A DNA stretch of 64,000 nucleotides, taken from positions 172,372,994 to 172,436,993 of the forward strand of contig NC_085141.1 of the NCBI RefSeq assembly GCF_024139115.2. Direction: 5' to 3'. Under the pieces are notes generated by a model. That model did no database searches. It was not told the DNA's origin and saw only the letters and a list, made by a program, of their open reading frames with translations. A program made the translations under genes and the position numbers. The stretch's first letter is position 1, and every line of letters starts with the position of its first letter. Positions 30,885 through 42,669 of this stretch are shown here, piece by piece. Source of the DNA: Armigeres subalbatus. Taxonomy: Eukaryota > Arthropoda > Insecta > Diptera > Culicidae.

Positions 30885-31065
30885 GTATACAAATTACGAA
30901 AAGGTTGAAAGACAAAAGGTATAAGGTACAAAAGATCGAAAAGGACCAAAAGTCGAAAGAACAAAACGTCCATAGAGACGAGCCAGCCTAGGGCTGCAAG
31001 TTTATCTAATAAAGACAAAAACAACAATACGTCGAAAGAGACAAAAGGTCTACAACAAAAAAGGA
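30885..31065 (+). mobile_element. A-rich repeat and LINE-type 3' tag
   Basis: An AAAAGG/ACAAAAGG-rich stretch followed by GAGCCAGCCTAGGGCTGCAA and TAATAAAGACAAAAAC near 30978. The same tag occurs at 33552, inverted at 38817 and at 62895. It looks like the 3' end, with AATAAA signal, of an unidentified retroelement. Confidence 0.5.
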
Positions 31066-31069
31066 CTTT

Positions 31070-31215
31070 CTATTTCCTTCTTCTGACTCCCTTTCTTCTT
31101 AATTCTACCTTCTTCCTCCTTCTTTTTCCCTTTATCTCTTTTTTCTTTCTTATTCCTTCTTTCTTCTTAGTTTTCTTTTTCTTTCAACTTTTTCTTCTTA
31201 CTTCTTTTACATTCT
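31070..31215 (+). repeat. Polypyrimidine tract
   Basis: CTT/CCTT-rich low-complexity DNA similar to 12845-13080. Confidence 0.85.
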
Positions 31216-31339
31216 TCACCCCTTTTCTTACTTGATGAAATGAAAAAAATGAAATTGCTATCATTCCGGATCCACCGTTTTCATCGTTATCTTTGCCGTT
31301 TTGTTTGATTGCTGCAATTTTTGCTCTTGGTTCTCCATC

Positions 31340-32040
31340 TTTTAGGTTGCTGGAATCACGCTTTTGCCCTGCTTAAATCTGGGGAACGGTTGCGCATGTA
31401 CGAGCCAAATGTCCACGACGTTTGCATTTATGACTAACTTTGTCAATGTTTGGTCAAACAGAAGAATCGTTATACATGCTTGCGCAATGCTAGCAAGAGC
31501 TCCGGGAAGTTCCTTGGAATTGGGGCTGCACTCTTCGAAAAGTTCCTCGACCCCGTTGAGAACCTCTAAACCGCGTTCCAGTTCCACGCCGAAAAACTTC
31601 TGTTGGTTCCATTACCGTTGCAATTGCCGCACTACTTTGTCGGTTTAGCTTTTGGTACTCTTCTTCGTTGAACATTTCCATCTCCCGATCACGTACTATT
31701 GATATTAAGCTGAATAGCTGTTTCCCTGGTTGACCAAATTTTGATGAGCAAGAACACGTACTGGGCTTTTGGTGGCACATTTTGCGATATTGCGCCCCAC
31801 TGCCTCCATCTATGCTTCGCATTTGCAGCCACAAAGCTTAGCAGATGCGGCCACTTGTCGAACGAAAGCAACGCTGGGCTCGTTACTATGTTGTAAACCC
31901 TGTCTCGATTACCAGAGTTCAAATTCATCTGGAAGAAACTGCCTCGACTACAGGTCCTTCCGCTTTTGTTGTTGACGTTCGGGGTAATAACGGTTCTGCT
32001 GCCGTGATTTGAGGCTCCTTCCTCTAGAAGACGCGTAGTT
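31340..32040 (-). pseudogene. Gag-like relic of an LTR retroelement
   Basis: Minus-strand frames carry a Gln/Arg/Gly-rich basic stretch (RGTGTRFRGSQRGRGTFRR, near 31590) followed by HKCKRRGHLARTC (near 31410), which matches most of a CCHC zinc knuckle except that the first Cys reads as Ser. The upstream part has KFGQPGKQLFSLISIV. Order and composition suit a nucleocapsid end of a Gag protein, with at least two frameshifts and a stop just after the knuckle. No protease, RT or LTR could be tied to it. It could also be an ORF1 protein of a LINE, which may also carry CCHC knuckles. Confidence 0.5.
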
Positions 32041-32349
32041 TCGGTGAACAAGCCCTTAGAAAATTATTTCATCAATTCTTAACTTGCTCAATCCTTGCTG
32101 CTGCTAGGAGACGATGTGCTCGTCTCGGTGTCCAATCGACCTAGCTGGATGAATTCAACCATATTATTTGAATTGACCAGTAAATCAGTGAACGATGAGA
32201 ATTTTACGACTGTCATGTCTGTTTATCTGTGTTATTTAATACTAATGGCATATATACACATTGTCAAGCAAATATATCCTAGAAGCATAATTAAGCTAAA
32301 CGAAAATTATAAGGTACACTGGGGGGAGTGTAAAAGGAAAAATCAACCG

Positions 32350-33312
32350 TCTAAGACGAGTTAAGCACTCTCCATTTAATTCCACCAATTATTTTCGATA
32401 TCTTTGCAGATACGTATTTCGACCACAACTGTGTAGTCGTCTCAGTGTCTCGACTTGAAGAAAACAATCGCAACTTACACTATTCATACTACGCTAGGTA
32501 CCTAATCTAATCTTATTTGCCTACTTTATTTACCTATACAGTTAATTACTTTTTTGCTTAGGTAGAAACTTGAAGAGCCAAGAGCTGCCATTTCCCTGAT
32601 CCTTATTCAACAGCGCTGTTTGTACCTGTCGGTAGATTTCCAAACTCTCAGCTACACCGTGTTTCCATGGGGAAGAGACATTTCTTAAGATTTTAATATT
32701 TGATGCCGTAATTGGGTGATTTTCACATGCTCTGCTACCTTAGATCTAAATTCGTATTGTAATCCCTTATCGTTTTCTCTTTTCGCCATACTCACTTCCG
32801 CCATAATATCTAATATCATGTGATCTTTTTGTTTGGCCTACATAGATTTTTTCACATTGGGAACAACTTATTTTATAAACGCCTGCTTTATTCAACACTC
32901 TTTTTAGCGGCTCATCGATCGGTGTCAGCGTTGTAAGTCCATTTCGTCGTAGGGTCCTATCCTTCTTGTTGATGATCGCTCATATAGTCCTCTCCTGGTA
33001 TCCGTTGATCTTCGCTGTTTCCAAGATGTATTGTAGTTCCTTCGTTTTTCCTTCTTCGCTCAGGGGTATCGTCTGCATCCTGTGGATCATGTGATGAAAT
33101 GCTGCCATTTTATGTTGGTACGAATGGCTCGATGTATATGGGATGACTCTCATGGTGTTCGTGGGCTTCCTGTAGATTTCGAGGCTCAATGTTGTATTTG
33201 CTTCCCTGATGACTAGTAGATCCAAGTTATCAGATCGAAAGCCTCGAAACTTGTCACAGCCAAAAGGCTTGCAATAAGCCTGTTTGATGCTGGATAAAAT
33301 ACTAATGATCAT
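32350..33312 (-). mobile_element. Penelope-like element, 3' part
   Basis: The C-terminus of the RT, a GIY-YIG endonuclease and a 3' UTR (TCAGTGTCTCGACTTG region on the plus strand) down to about 32350. The 5' part is missing. The 3' UTR matches a relic at 14825-14912. Confidence 0.8.
32575..33312 (-). pseudogene. Penelope-like RT C-terminus plus GIY-YIG endonuclease
   Basis: Minus-strand reading gives LSLEIYRKPTNTMRVIPY and HKMAAFHHMIHRM, segments diagnostic of the thumb end of Penelope RTs, then IPLS and NGYQ. After one TGA (near 32978) in the same frame the sequence continues to LNKAGVYKISCSQCEKIYVG followed by QTKR (near 32825-32886). The GVY...IYVG pair is the GIY-YIG motif of the Penelope endonuclease, here with the usual CxxC between. 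A TAA near 32770 and a shift end the frame; a further segment (AESLEIYRQVQTALLNKD, near 32620) fits the endonuclease C-terminus. Apart from the single stop, the RT and endonuclease start are in one frame. Confidence 0.82.
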
Positions 33313-33551
33313 ATAAAGGGTTTAACTGTATATTCGTGTCACACACAAATGGACGCAACACAGATTTCCTAAAATGATCAAAAAGGCACTATTAACTTCT
33401 GGTGTTGAAAATTCACTGAGTAGAACTTATTAAACCAGTAAAGGAGGGTAGAACAGATTCAATTAGTGTCATATTTTGACATCAACGAAATGGAATTTCA
33501 TTTATTTGATATTTCATTAAGATTTCTTTCATGAATATAAAAACGTATGCG

Positions 33552-33600
33552 AGACTAGCCAGCCTAAGGGCTGCAAGTCTCGCTACTAAAGACAAAAAAA
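33552..33600 (+). mobile_element. 3' tag, AGCCAGCCTAAGGGCTGC
   Basis: Followed by AAGTCTCGCTACTAAAGAC and an A-run. Same tag as at 30978. Confidence 0.55.
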
Positions 33601-33703
33601 AGCATATTGTGACAAGGAGTTATTTATCACACTACTCATCCACCACGTTATGACACGTTATGGTTAAATCTATAATTCGCTTCTATAATGTAGTAATGTC
33701 ACA

Positions 33704-34980
33704 TTGCTGAACGCCGCCTATAAGGTACTCTCCCAAATTTTATGCCGTCGACTAACACCAATTGCAAGAAAGTTCGTGAGGCAGTACCAGGCGGGATTTA
33801 TGGGTGAACGCTCTACCACAGACCAGGTGTTCGCCATACGTCAGGTATTGCAGGAATGCCGCGAATACAACGTGCCTACACAACATCTATTTATCGACTT
33901 CAAAGCCGCATATGATACAATCGATCGGGACCAGCTATGGCAGCTAATGCACGAAAACGGATTTCCGGATAAACTAATGGGGGCCGGAATCCGGATCAGG
34001 GGCATTCTCGAGTCCCTTCGAAACGCGTAGAGGGTTACGGCAAGGCGATGGTCTTTCGTGTCTGCTATTCAACATCGCTTTGGAGGGAGTAATGCGAAGG
34101 GCAGGGATTGACACGAGTGGTACGATTTTCACGAAGTCTGTTCAGTTATTTGGTTTCGCCGACGACATTGATATCATGGCACGTAACTTTGAGAGGATGG
34201 AGGAAGCCTACATCAGACTGAAAAGCGAAGCTAATCGGATTGGACTAGTCATCAACACGTCGAAAACGAAGTACATGATAGGAAGAGGCTCAAGAGAGGT
34301 CAATGTAAGCCACTCACCACGAGTTTCTATCGGTGGTGACGAAATCGAGGTGGTTGAAGAATTCGTGTACTTGGGCTCACTGGTGACCGCCGATAACGAT
34401 ACCAGCAGAGAAATTCGGAGGCGCATAGTGGCTGGAAATCGTACGTACTTTGGACTCCGCAAGACGCTCCGATCGAATAGAGTTCGCCGCAGTACCAAAC
34501 TGACTATCTACAAAACGCTTATAAGACCGGTAGTTCTCTACGGACACGAGACCTGGACGATGCTCGTGGAGGACCAACGCGCACTGGGAGTTTTGGAATG
34601 AAAAGTGTTGCGTACCATCTATGGTGGGGTGCAGATGGCGGACGGTACGTGGATGAGGCGAATGAACCACGAGTTGCATCAGCTGTTGGGAGAACCATCC
34701 ATCGTTCACACCGCGAAAATCTGAAGACTGCGGTGGGCCGGGCACGTAGCCAGAATGTCGGACAGTAATCCGGTGAAAATGGTTCTCGACAATGATCCGA
34801 CGGGAACAAGAAGGCGAGGTGCATAGCGGGCAAGGTGGATCGATCAGGTGGAGGATGATTTGCGGACCCTCCGCAGACTGCGTGGTTGGCGAAGTGCAGC
34901 CATGGACCGAGCTGAATGGAGAAGACTTTTATGTGCAGCACAGGCCACTCCGGCCTTAGTCTGATAATAAATAATAACGA
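33704..34980 (+). pseudogene. RTE retrotransposon, 5'-truncated and internally deleted copy
   Basis: Begins within the RT (LNAAYKVLSQILCRRL) and keeps FIDFKAAYDTIDR and FGFADDIDIM (near 34160). Compared with the copy at 27578-30870 about 90 bp between motif A and the GDGL motif are replaced by a short GGGGCCGGAATCCGG segment near 33980, and a stop follows. From 34080 to 34601 a 173-codon frame is open; a TGA near 34600 replaces a sense codon of the sister copy. The 3' end is GGCCACTCCGGCCTTAGTC then ATAATAAATAATAA. Truncation at the 5' end is the usual outcome of incomplete target-primed reverse transcription. Confidence 0.88.
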
Positions 34981-34996
34981 TTATAACGATTATATA

Positions 34997-35035
34997 TCTT
35001 GTGTAGCAAGTACGATGGATACACTATCTGCACCA
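34997..35035 (-). mobile_element. SINE family 1 middle fragment
   Basis: Minus-strand AGTGTATCCATCGTACTTGC and ACACAAGATA match the middle of family 1. Only about 40 bp. Confidence 0.5.
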
Positions 35036-35039
35036 GAGA

Positions 35040-36568
35040 TGTCCATCTCCTCAGTGTGGTGAAAAGAAATTTTAATACACTCACACGCACCGTTGCAGTT
35101 GAACGGGAGCGCGCCTCTTACGGTTGAATTCACCACAGCTTTGGAGAAGTGTGTGATAAAAGAAGATCGAACAAAATGAACCGAGCGCACAATCAACAGC
35201 AGAACAGTGCAGTGTGGAAAAAGAGCCCTAAAACGCACTGCAGTGAGCGCTGATAAATACGCAGCCGCGCGCACGGCTGTGTATGGTGGCATTTCTGTGT
35301 GAATATTACTGCTGAGCTAATAGAATTAACCGAGCAGTTCGTAGCGAATTTTTTTAGGAAATAATATTGAATGTTCTTAAGTCTTTTGTTTTTCAGCTTA
35401 ATCCATTTGCATGTAAAGCATTATGATTGCCCTAATGAATTATTTTCTCACACGGCACTTTTTCGGTCATACGAAAAATCTAATTTTACTATACAAGGCA
35501 AGTGGGTTGGACAAGTCGCTTGAATTGAACTCGAATTAAACGTCTAAACACCTCCATTCAACTCACTTGAACGAAAAGCATCGCGGAGCATCGTGGAATA
35601 AAAACCGAGTTTAAACAAATGTATTCATGATCCCCTTCGATGCAGGGTACTGCAGAGAGCATGCACGCTATGTTGACTGGACAATTAGTGGACATCAAAC
35701 CTTAGAGGAGTGTACTAAAGCGCAAAGGCTTGCCGAGAATATTAATCATTTTTCCACATACATATTAAGAATTTGGAAATTACAATGAATAGTAAAATTC
35801 ACGTAAATTTCACTAGTATCACCAACCACATAGAAAATTAATCTTTTTTACGATTCTTGCGACTGACATACTGCGACTCCATACTCGATTATTCCAGTTT
35901 TCAGGCCACGCACAACATTTTTGTTGAATCCCAAGCATCTGAGCAAGGGTCATAGTGCCTTTCGTATCACGACCAAGTTTTCTCGAATTTAGCTAATAAA
36001 TATGGGGTAAATTGGTTCGGTGTTACATTTTGGGTAAATTATTTTAATTTTGGAATACTTCCAAAAAAAATCATTGTCCATGTTAAATTATGTATGCAAC
36101 AAACTTCACTGCATTTGAATAACAATCCTTCTGTAATTTATGATATTGAATTTGGAAACTAAAAACTCGCTTGAGAAATCACATCAAGACATCAAGTCAC
36201 CCAAGCCAAAAATGGCAATGTAGGGTATCAGCCGGTATTTCCAACATAGTATTGCGCTACATATTTAAGTTCCAATGCAAGTAGCTGTAACATAAATTCT
36301 CGAGTGGGCACAACGAAGGAGTACAGAGTACAGAGGAATTTTGGCAAAAAAATGTTGCTATTTTTAGTTTTTCAGCCGGTGCCGGGAATACCACCCGCAA
36401 CCCCACATTTTTTATCAAATCTCTTCGAAGCCTACGGAAATTCCATATATGTACCGTGGCCTCGAATACCTACAGGGTGGAATTGTGTTTGATAATCACA
36501 ACATAGGATTCATTACTTCTAGTGATATTTTTAAAGGCATTTTAAGGTAAGGTTCCATTTACGCATTG
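35040..36568. other. Spacer, nothing recognised
   Basis: A GC-richer stretch (35080-35290) includes AATACGCAGCCG, also found in the 39.2-39.4 kb spacer. No coding motif. Confidence 0.4.
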
Positions 36569-37123
36569 GGGCCGTACACAAATTACGTAAGCATTTTTCT
36601 GGATTTTTCAAGCTCCCCTATGTAAGATTTTTCCCATACAAATATTTTTTTATTTATACGGATCGTAAGAAAATGGCTAAGTATGACCACCAATCCCGAC
36701 CATTTAAGTACCGACTGAGTTTTTATTCCAAAAAAAATGGGTAAATTAAATTTAAAACCCAGATAAATCCACCTAGGGGTAATGGTACCTTTCTCGTATA
36801 TTATAATAATAGTATTTCGGCCATAGCTTTTGAACCCATAGTCTGTATTTAACGTTAAAACAAAAAAAAAATCACGCTTTTTTTTCTTAAATTGTTTTTT
36901 GTCGGTTTCGGGGTCTAATCAATTTCTTTTACGAAAATTTCGACATTTAGGCGATTATCTTAAAAAAAACTTAAGCGATTTTTTCGCCTTTTTTTTCGTC
37001 GGTTTTTGGGTCTTCCCAATTTGTTTTAGGAGGGTTACGATATTTACGTGGTTTATAAGCAATATCAAAAATAAAAAAAATAAAAATTGTCTTGCCAAAA
37101 TCGAATGGAGTCTGTATTGGTTT
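36569..37123. other. Spacer with MITE fragments
   Basis: GGGGCCGTACACAAATTACG at 36569 resembles the end of the MITE at 37308; AACCCAGATAAATCCACC near 36757 plus ACCTTTCTCGTAT is a family M end fragment. The remainder is AT-rich. Confidence 0.45.
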
Positions 37124-37305
37124 TTCGGGGCTTCCTTAGCCGTGCACTGAGATGCGCGAGTACAAAGCAAGACCATGCTGAAGGTGGCTGGGTTTGATTT
37201 CCGGTCCGGTCTAGGAAATTTTTGGGTATCGGGCATAAAAGTATCATCGTGTTAGCCTCATGCAAACGAATGCAAAAATTGTAATTTGGTAATCCCAGTG
37301 GCAGT
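37124..37305 (+). mobile_element. SINE family 2, 3'-truncated
   Basis: TTCCTTAGCCGTGCACTGAG head, B-box region GGGTTTGATTTCC (two mismatches to consensus), then AAAAGTATCATCGTGTTAGC and GAATGCAAAAATTGTAA. Confidence 0.8.
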
Positions 37306-37307
37306 AA

Positions 37308-37468
37308 GGGGTCGTACACTAATTACATAAATATTTTTTCTGGGTTTTCGAACCCTCCTTCCTTCATATAAGATTTTTCCCACTTAAATTATTTTTCGTT
37401 TATATGGAGCGTAAGAAAATGACAGATCCCCTTCCCCTTTAAGTGCTTATGTAATAAGTGTACGGCCC
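37308..37468. mobile_element. MITE, GGGGTCGTACACTAATTAC ends
   Basis: Left GGGGTCGTACACTAATTACA and right GTAATAAGTGTACGGCCC are inverted partners. About 160 bp. Confidence 0.7.
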
Positions 37469-37621
37469 TAATGCCAAAAAGAAGAAGATGATATTGGCTT
37501 TTCGCTACTTCTTGGTATACGAGAAAGCAAAACAGTTGCTCAGTCTAGGCTAGATAAGTTATAATTCGTCATAAATACTATACTTCATGATAGGCCAAAG
37601 CTTACTAATTTTCTAGGGTTC

Positions 37622-38120
37622 AGGGTCTCCAGTAGCATTGCGAGCATAGGCGTAGGATTGGCAATCCGAAGATGGCGAGTTCGATTCTCGGTCCGGTCTA
37701 GGATGTTTCAAGGTTGGACTCCCAGGGCATAGTGTATCCTTATACTTACCACACAAGATACATACTCATGCAATGGCGGGCATAGAAAGGTTTCAATTAA
37801 TAACTGAGGAAATGCTAATAAAATACTAATTTGAAAAGTAGGCCAAGTTCCAGTTGGAATGAAGAGCCATTAAGGTCACTCCTGACGGAATCCAAGTTCC
37901 AAAGTGCTCGCGTTTCCGGGGGCACACCACTCGATTCAGAGGCGGCGCACAACTGTCATTTTTGTTGATTTAGCTTTGCTGCGTCGCAGCATGTGTGAAA
38001 TAATAAAAATGACAGTTGTGCGTTGCTTCCGTATCGAGTAGTGTGCCCCCGAAAACGCGAGCACTTTTAAACTTGGATTCCGTCAGGAGTGACCTTTAAA
38101 GAAGAAGAAGAAGAAGGTTC
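37622..38120 (+). mobile_element. SINE family 1, split in its tail
   Basis: Head GGTCTCCAGTAGCATTGCGA, box B GTTCGATTCTCGG; body to GAGCCATTA at 37872, then a foldback MITE, then the GAAGAAGAAGAAG tail at 38099. Confidence 0.88.
37873..38095. mobile_element. Foldback MITE, TTA TSD
   Basis: Arms start AGGTCACTCCTGACGGAATC and carry GTGCTCGCGTTT and ATGACAGTTGTGCG; TTA flanks it at 37870-37872 and 38096-38098. A 3-bp TTA target is typical of PIF/Harbinger MITEs. It sits exactly in the tail of a SINE. Confidence 0.88.
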
Positions 38121-38433
38121 CTGACTTGGTTCCTGATAATCTCTCAGGTAATAAAAATTACGAACACTTTGAATTTAATAATACTTTTTGTTGACCGCAC
38201 GAAACAATACACAATTCGAAGAAAAATTAGGTGGTATTAAAAAGTTGTAGGAATTGCTGTAACCCGAGAAATTTTATTGAAGTCGATACTGAATAAAAGG
38301 CGTGTGCCTTTGGGAGATGGCGTAAACCAGGAATATACATAGCGAAACTTTAATCTAAAGTAGCCTCGAATATAAGAAATATGTATCTGCATAAAAGGAG
38401 TGCTTCATTTCTTGTCAATAGGAATGGAGTGAG

Positions 38434-38566
38434 GGATCTCCAGTTAGCCGCGAGCAAAGGCATAGGATTGCCAATCCGGAGATAACGAGCTCGATCCTCG
38501 GTCCGGTCTAGGATGTTTTCGGGTGGGAAACATTCGCGACTCCCTGGGCCTAGTGTATGCATTGAA
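38434..38566 (+). mobile_element. SINE family 1, 3'-truncated
   Basis: GGGATCTCCAGTTAGCCGCGA head, B box GCTCGATCCTCGG, AACATTCGCGACTCCCTGGG, ending near GTGTATGCATTG. Confidence 0.8.
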
Positions 38567-38712
38567 CATGCCATAAGAGGATAACCAATAGTAAAGTTAA
38601 CGTTGTCCACTGTATCCGCATGATGATGGAGAGTGTTCTTATCTTTATAATGCATTGGTTCAATTAACTTAAATCTCTGATAAATTGAATAATATCTACA
38701 TTTCATTTCTTG

Positions 38713-39055
38713 GGGTCTCCAGTTAGCTTTGCGAGAAAAGGCGTAGGATTGCCAATCTTGAAATGACAAGGCCGATTATCGGTCCGGCCTAGGATGTTTT
38801 CAGAAGACATGACAACAATATGTCTTTATTAAAAAAAACTTGTAGCCCTTAGACCTTGGCTGACTCGTCACTGGATAGCGTGAAACATTCTCGGCTCCTT
38901 AGACACAGTGTTTCCATTGTACTTGCCACACAATATTCATGCAGGTGGCGGGCAAAGAAAAGCATTTTATTAATAACTGTGGAAATGCTAATAAAACACT
39001 AAGTTGAAAAGCATACCAAGTTCTGGTTGAAATGTAGAACCATTGAAGAATTAGA
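38713..39055 (+). mobile_element. SINE family 1, interrupted
   Basis: Head GGTCTCCAGTTAGCTTTGCG at 38715; body resumes at about 38880 with AACATTCTCGGCTCC, TTATTAATAACTGTGGAAA and a GTAGAACCATTGAAGAA end. Between them is an inverted copy of the 3' tag. Confidence 0.8.
38815..38876 (-). mobile_element. 3' tag insertion in the SINE
   Basis: On the minus strand: GAGTCAGCCAAGGTCTAAGG, GCTACAAG, TTTAATAAAGACATATTG. It is the same tag as at 30978, inserted within the SINE head. Confidence 0.55.
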
Positions 39056-39059
39056 AAAG

Positions 39060-40027
39060 TAACAGCTACATTTATTTGATGAAAACGATAGTTTGACTGA
39101 ATGTATCCATTTTAACATTATTCTTCTATTAATCCAGCGTCTGACCATCTATGGAGTAAAGCTTAAATATTCATTATAATGAAATTAACACTCGAGCACG
39201 CGTGATGTATTTTGTACAACATTTATGAAAAAATCATCGCTCGTGGTACACAGCACGAGCGAGCCCGCATGAGCGTTTCAGGATCGAGAACGTCTTAACG
39301 GTTAAAATAAATCATTCGATCTCTACCACATCGCACCAATTTACTGCTGCGATCCTGAAAGAGCGCACACTGGCGTGTACACGGCAGTGAATACGCAGCC
39401 GAGCGCGTGCGAGCGTTTTTCTAAACACAAGTTTGGTACACATGCACTGTAGCATGCAGGCCCCTACACTCACCGGCGTTCGGTAAACTCACCAGCGAAA
39501 GAAAGAGTAGGTCGCATAAAGTGTGGTGAGTATTGTTTGTAGGCTCAATTTTTTGCATTTCTCATGCGCTACAGTGCAAACACTGTGGTGAAATGCCATC
39601 TCCTGCACTATACATTATCAATTTGTGGCAAAATTTCCAAGCAAAATTTTTCAGAGAGAATTGTTCAAAAAAAATTCTGAATGCCAGCACTTTATCAGGA
39701 TTGCATGAAGTAATGTCAATTTTTTTGCAGAAAATTTCTTTACTTGATTTTTCCTGAATATCCACAAGAAATTCTTTTGAATTTTTCTTCTTAAGATTTT
39801 TTCTTGGACTATTGTAAAAACATGAACATTTTTCAAAATTGTAGCTGCAGTCCGCTGATGAAAAAGTGTTGGCGGCGTGATGCCAAAAACCATCTGCGGC
39901 GGATTTTTTTAAAAATATTTTCCGTTTTTCTCATCCATTTTTTTTTGTGGAAATTGAGACTGAATCGCAACCTGTTTTTTCGTTTATTTATGTATGGATA
40001 TAGATGGTCATATAATGCAGATATGCA
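39060..40027. other. Spacer, nothing recognised
   Basis: Part of 39600-39900 shows the AAATTTTTC/GAATTTCC word usage seen at 42.8-43.4 kb, but no gene. Confidence 0.4.
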
Positions 40028-40130
40028 TCAGCGTTGCGACCGACGCTGCGTTATCGATTTTTCTCGATGCACACCTACGTCTTTTTAACGCTGAGTTGAA
40101 AAGACGCTACGTGGGCATCTGCCCTTAGAT
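40028..40130. mobile_element. Fragment of the MITE seen at 61537
   Basis: Ends with GACGCTACGTGGGCATCTGC and CCTTA, matching the right end of the foldback element at 61537-61710. The left end is diverged. Confidence 0.5.
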
Positions 40131-40925
40131 GCGCTTTGCGTTTAATGATTTAATGATTACTTTTTAATGATTTGTATTTTTTACACCGCTATTGTTATTC
40201 AAAAAAAGTTTTTCGTTAAAAAAAAACGACGTGGTTCGAGAGCAACACCCCCCTCCCCCCATGTGGCTTATCGTGGTCATTTTTCAACCCCCCCCCCTTC
40301 CCACATATATGACCACGTGGTTTCTGGACGGCCCCAAAAAATTAACGTTTTCCGAAAATATGTTTCACTGCTCAAAACGCCCCAGTGTAGGCAGGACAAT
40401 ATGTCCTTACCAACTGGACACAAGTGCGGCGAGATTGCAGCAGTTGCTTATATGCTTAAATTATATGGAAACTATTGAAATGTGATTCAAGCCTGCTTAA
40501 ATCGACTTATGTTGGTTTTTTAATGTCAAACACAAAGGATTTGTAACCTTTTTATTATGGGATTGTTAAAATACTAATGAAGGGCTATGAAACGTCTTTG
40601 GTTAAGGTAGGGCGCATTGCCCAGGCACTTTTTGAAATCAATTTTTTTACGACTTAAAGAAAAAGCTTTATTACGTGTTATTTGTAGTATTTTTATATGA
40701 CTACTCACGGGCAATGCATTTGCGACTTCCTTGACTACCAAATAACACAAAATTTGCATAAATTGCGTTGAAAAGTAAAAAGTTATAATAGTATTGCCTT
40801 AGGGGGGTTGGGGGTATATTATACCGTTAAACTATAGATAAAAAAAAGAAAAAAACATCAGATATCCAGAGCTGGGTATACTAGTTGCATTAATCTTTAT
40901 CGTTTTCAACTATCACATCTATGGT
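40131..40925. other. Spacer with a probable MITE fragment
   Basis: C-rich runs near 40245 and 40290 next to CATATATGACCACGTGG and TTTCTGGACGGCCCC, which resembles a MITE end. Nothing else recognised. Confidence 0.4.
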
Positions 40926-40929
40926 TCGT

Positions 40930-41500
40930 GTTTGAATCCGGGTCTACAGTAACCCGACGAGCAAAGGCATAGGATTACCACTCGGGAGATAGCGAGTTTG
41001 ATTTTTGGTTCGGTCTAGGATGTCTTCAAGTGGGAGACATTCGCACTACCCGGGTTCATTGGGCTTAACACACAAGATACAAGATACAATTTACATGCAA
41101 TGCAATGACAGGCATAGGAAGCCTTCGATTGAGCATAGGGGTCTCAGTGACAAACACGTAATTTCGAGAAATCTCTCTGAAAAGTTTTATATTATTTTTG
41201 CCTTTCTCGTATTTTCTTCAATCAATTTATATGGAAAATCAAAACCATCTAAAATTACTGATTTTCCGTGAATATTTCTTATGATTAATGTAGAACTATA
41301 TCAATATATAGCAACACAGCTCGACAACATTTCATTAACATTTGAGTTAAGAATTGTTTTTCACTATACCTAACTAAAATGTTAATTAAATTTCACCTAT
41401 ACCCCCTTGTCTCTTACCCTCTCAATTTTATAGGTAAAATGCTGGAAAAACACTGTGTTGAAAGATCAAGCTCTAGTAGGAATGTGAAGCCATAAAGAAG
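40930..41500 (+). mobile_element. SINE family 1, diverged and split
   Basis: Head from about 40938 (GTCTACAGTAACCCGACGAGC), decayed box B GAGTTTGATTTTTGG; the body reaches GCCTTCGATTGAG at 41130. A 3' part, AAAATGCTGGAAAAACAC to AAGCCATAAAGAAGGAGG, follows near 41437-41500. The insert between contains a GCCTTTCTCGTA family M fragment. Confidence 0.6.
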
Positions 41501-42435
41501 GAGGAAAAGAAGTTCGTCGCAAATAGTATGCCTAACATGGTCCGGACTCTGACTCCGACATAACGCTTTTCATGACACGTGATTCAAATTCCACAGACTG
41601 ATAACTCTGTTTCTGTCTCTACAGTTTTGCACACAGAAGAACTGGTTTCGCGTCTACCATCCAATAGGTATTCCATCCAGCACCGAGTATCGAGTACCAT
41701 CAGACGTGTTTCGCTAACTGCCGAACTCGTACTGGTGTAGTAGCTGTTCTACCCTGGAAAAACAATGCGAAACGACCGGCGTAGGAAAAATGCAGCATGC
41801 GAAGCGAACCGAAACATTTCGAGTGGCAAAAAAAGTTTCAGAATCTATTTTCGTGTCAAACGAAGTGATAATGGAAAAGAGATTATCAATGGAAATTTTC
41901 TTCTTTGTGGAATTGCTGCGTAGTTCCAGTTTCTATTTGACTACATCTGTTGGAGATGGAGTTTCAAGCTACAAAGCCTCGTGATCAGTGGGATAGCTCT
42001 TCTATCTAACGAACTGTTGTCGCTTCAGGATGTACTCCAATCTAGTTTGCAGGGGCAGTGAGGCTATTGTCTGTTTTAAAGCTCGTGTAGATGTCGATTT
42101 ACATTGAGGTTGAAGAGTTCTTGATGCACAATTTGTTGTAATTTGTTTGAACGACTATTCGTGACTTAAAAACAAAACTAAAATTGAAAGCGAAATGCAT
42201 TTCAAGAACTATTTCACCTTATGTTATGTAATCTGTATTCAGCGAACATTTTCTAAATATTGATGTACAATCTTCTTCGGGCGGTCGGTTCGAAGGTAGA
42301 TAATTTTATGCATTACATATTCAAGGCACGTACCTCGCTATACAGACCACGGTGAGAATTGAGAGAATTGTGAAATTCTTCAATTTTTCTGAATAACTAA
42401 GATAAAAGCGTTAATTTTAAAATGATTTCTATTTA
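41501..42435. other. Spacer, nothing recognised
   Basis: No repeats or coding motifs that I can support. Confidence 0.4.
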
Positions 42436-42439
42436 TATT

Positions 42440-42662
42440 TTGCCTTTTTCGAACGAATTTTTAATGAAAGACTCGGAGACCCGAAGACGGAGTGTTATAT
42501 ACCAATCGACTCAGTTTGATGAATTGAGGTGATGTCTGTATGTATGTATGCATGTTTGAATGTGTGTGTTCTTAGCCTTATCCGATTTTCTCGCTACAGG
42601 TTGCATTCGACGCGGAATCTTTTCTTCTAATTTTTCGCTTTAGAAAATTGGCCCGGTCGGCT
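42440..42662 (-). mobile_element. MITE family M, subfamily b, truncated
   Basis: TGCCTTTTTCGAACG, GACTCGGAGACCC, GTGTTATATACCAATCGACT and GAATTGAGGTGATGTCTGTA, then GGTTGCATTCGACGCGG. It breaks at CGTTCCAGAG, where an unrelated GCGGCGGCAGCG-bearing sequence begins. Confidence 0.75.
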
Positions 42663-42669
42663 ATTGCGT

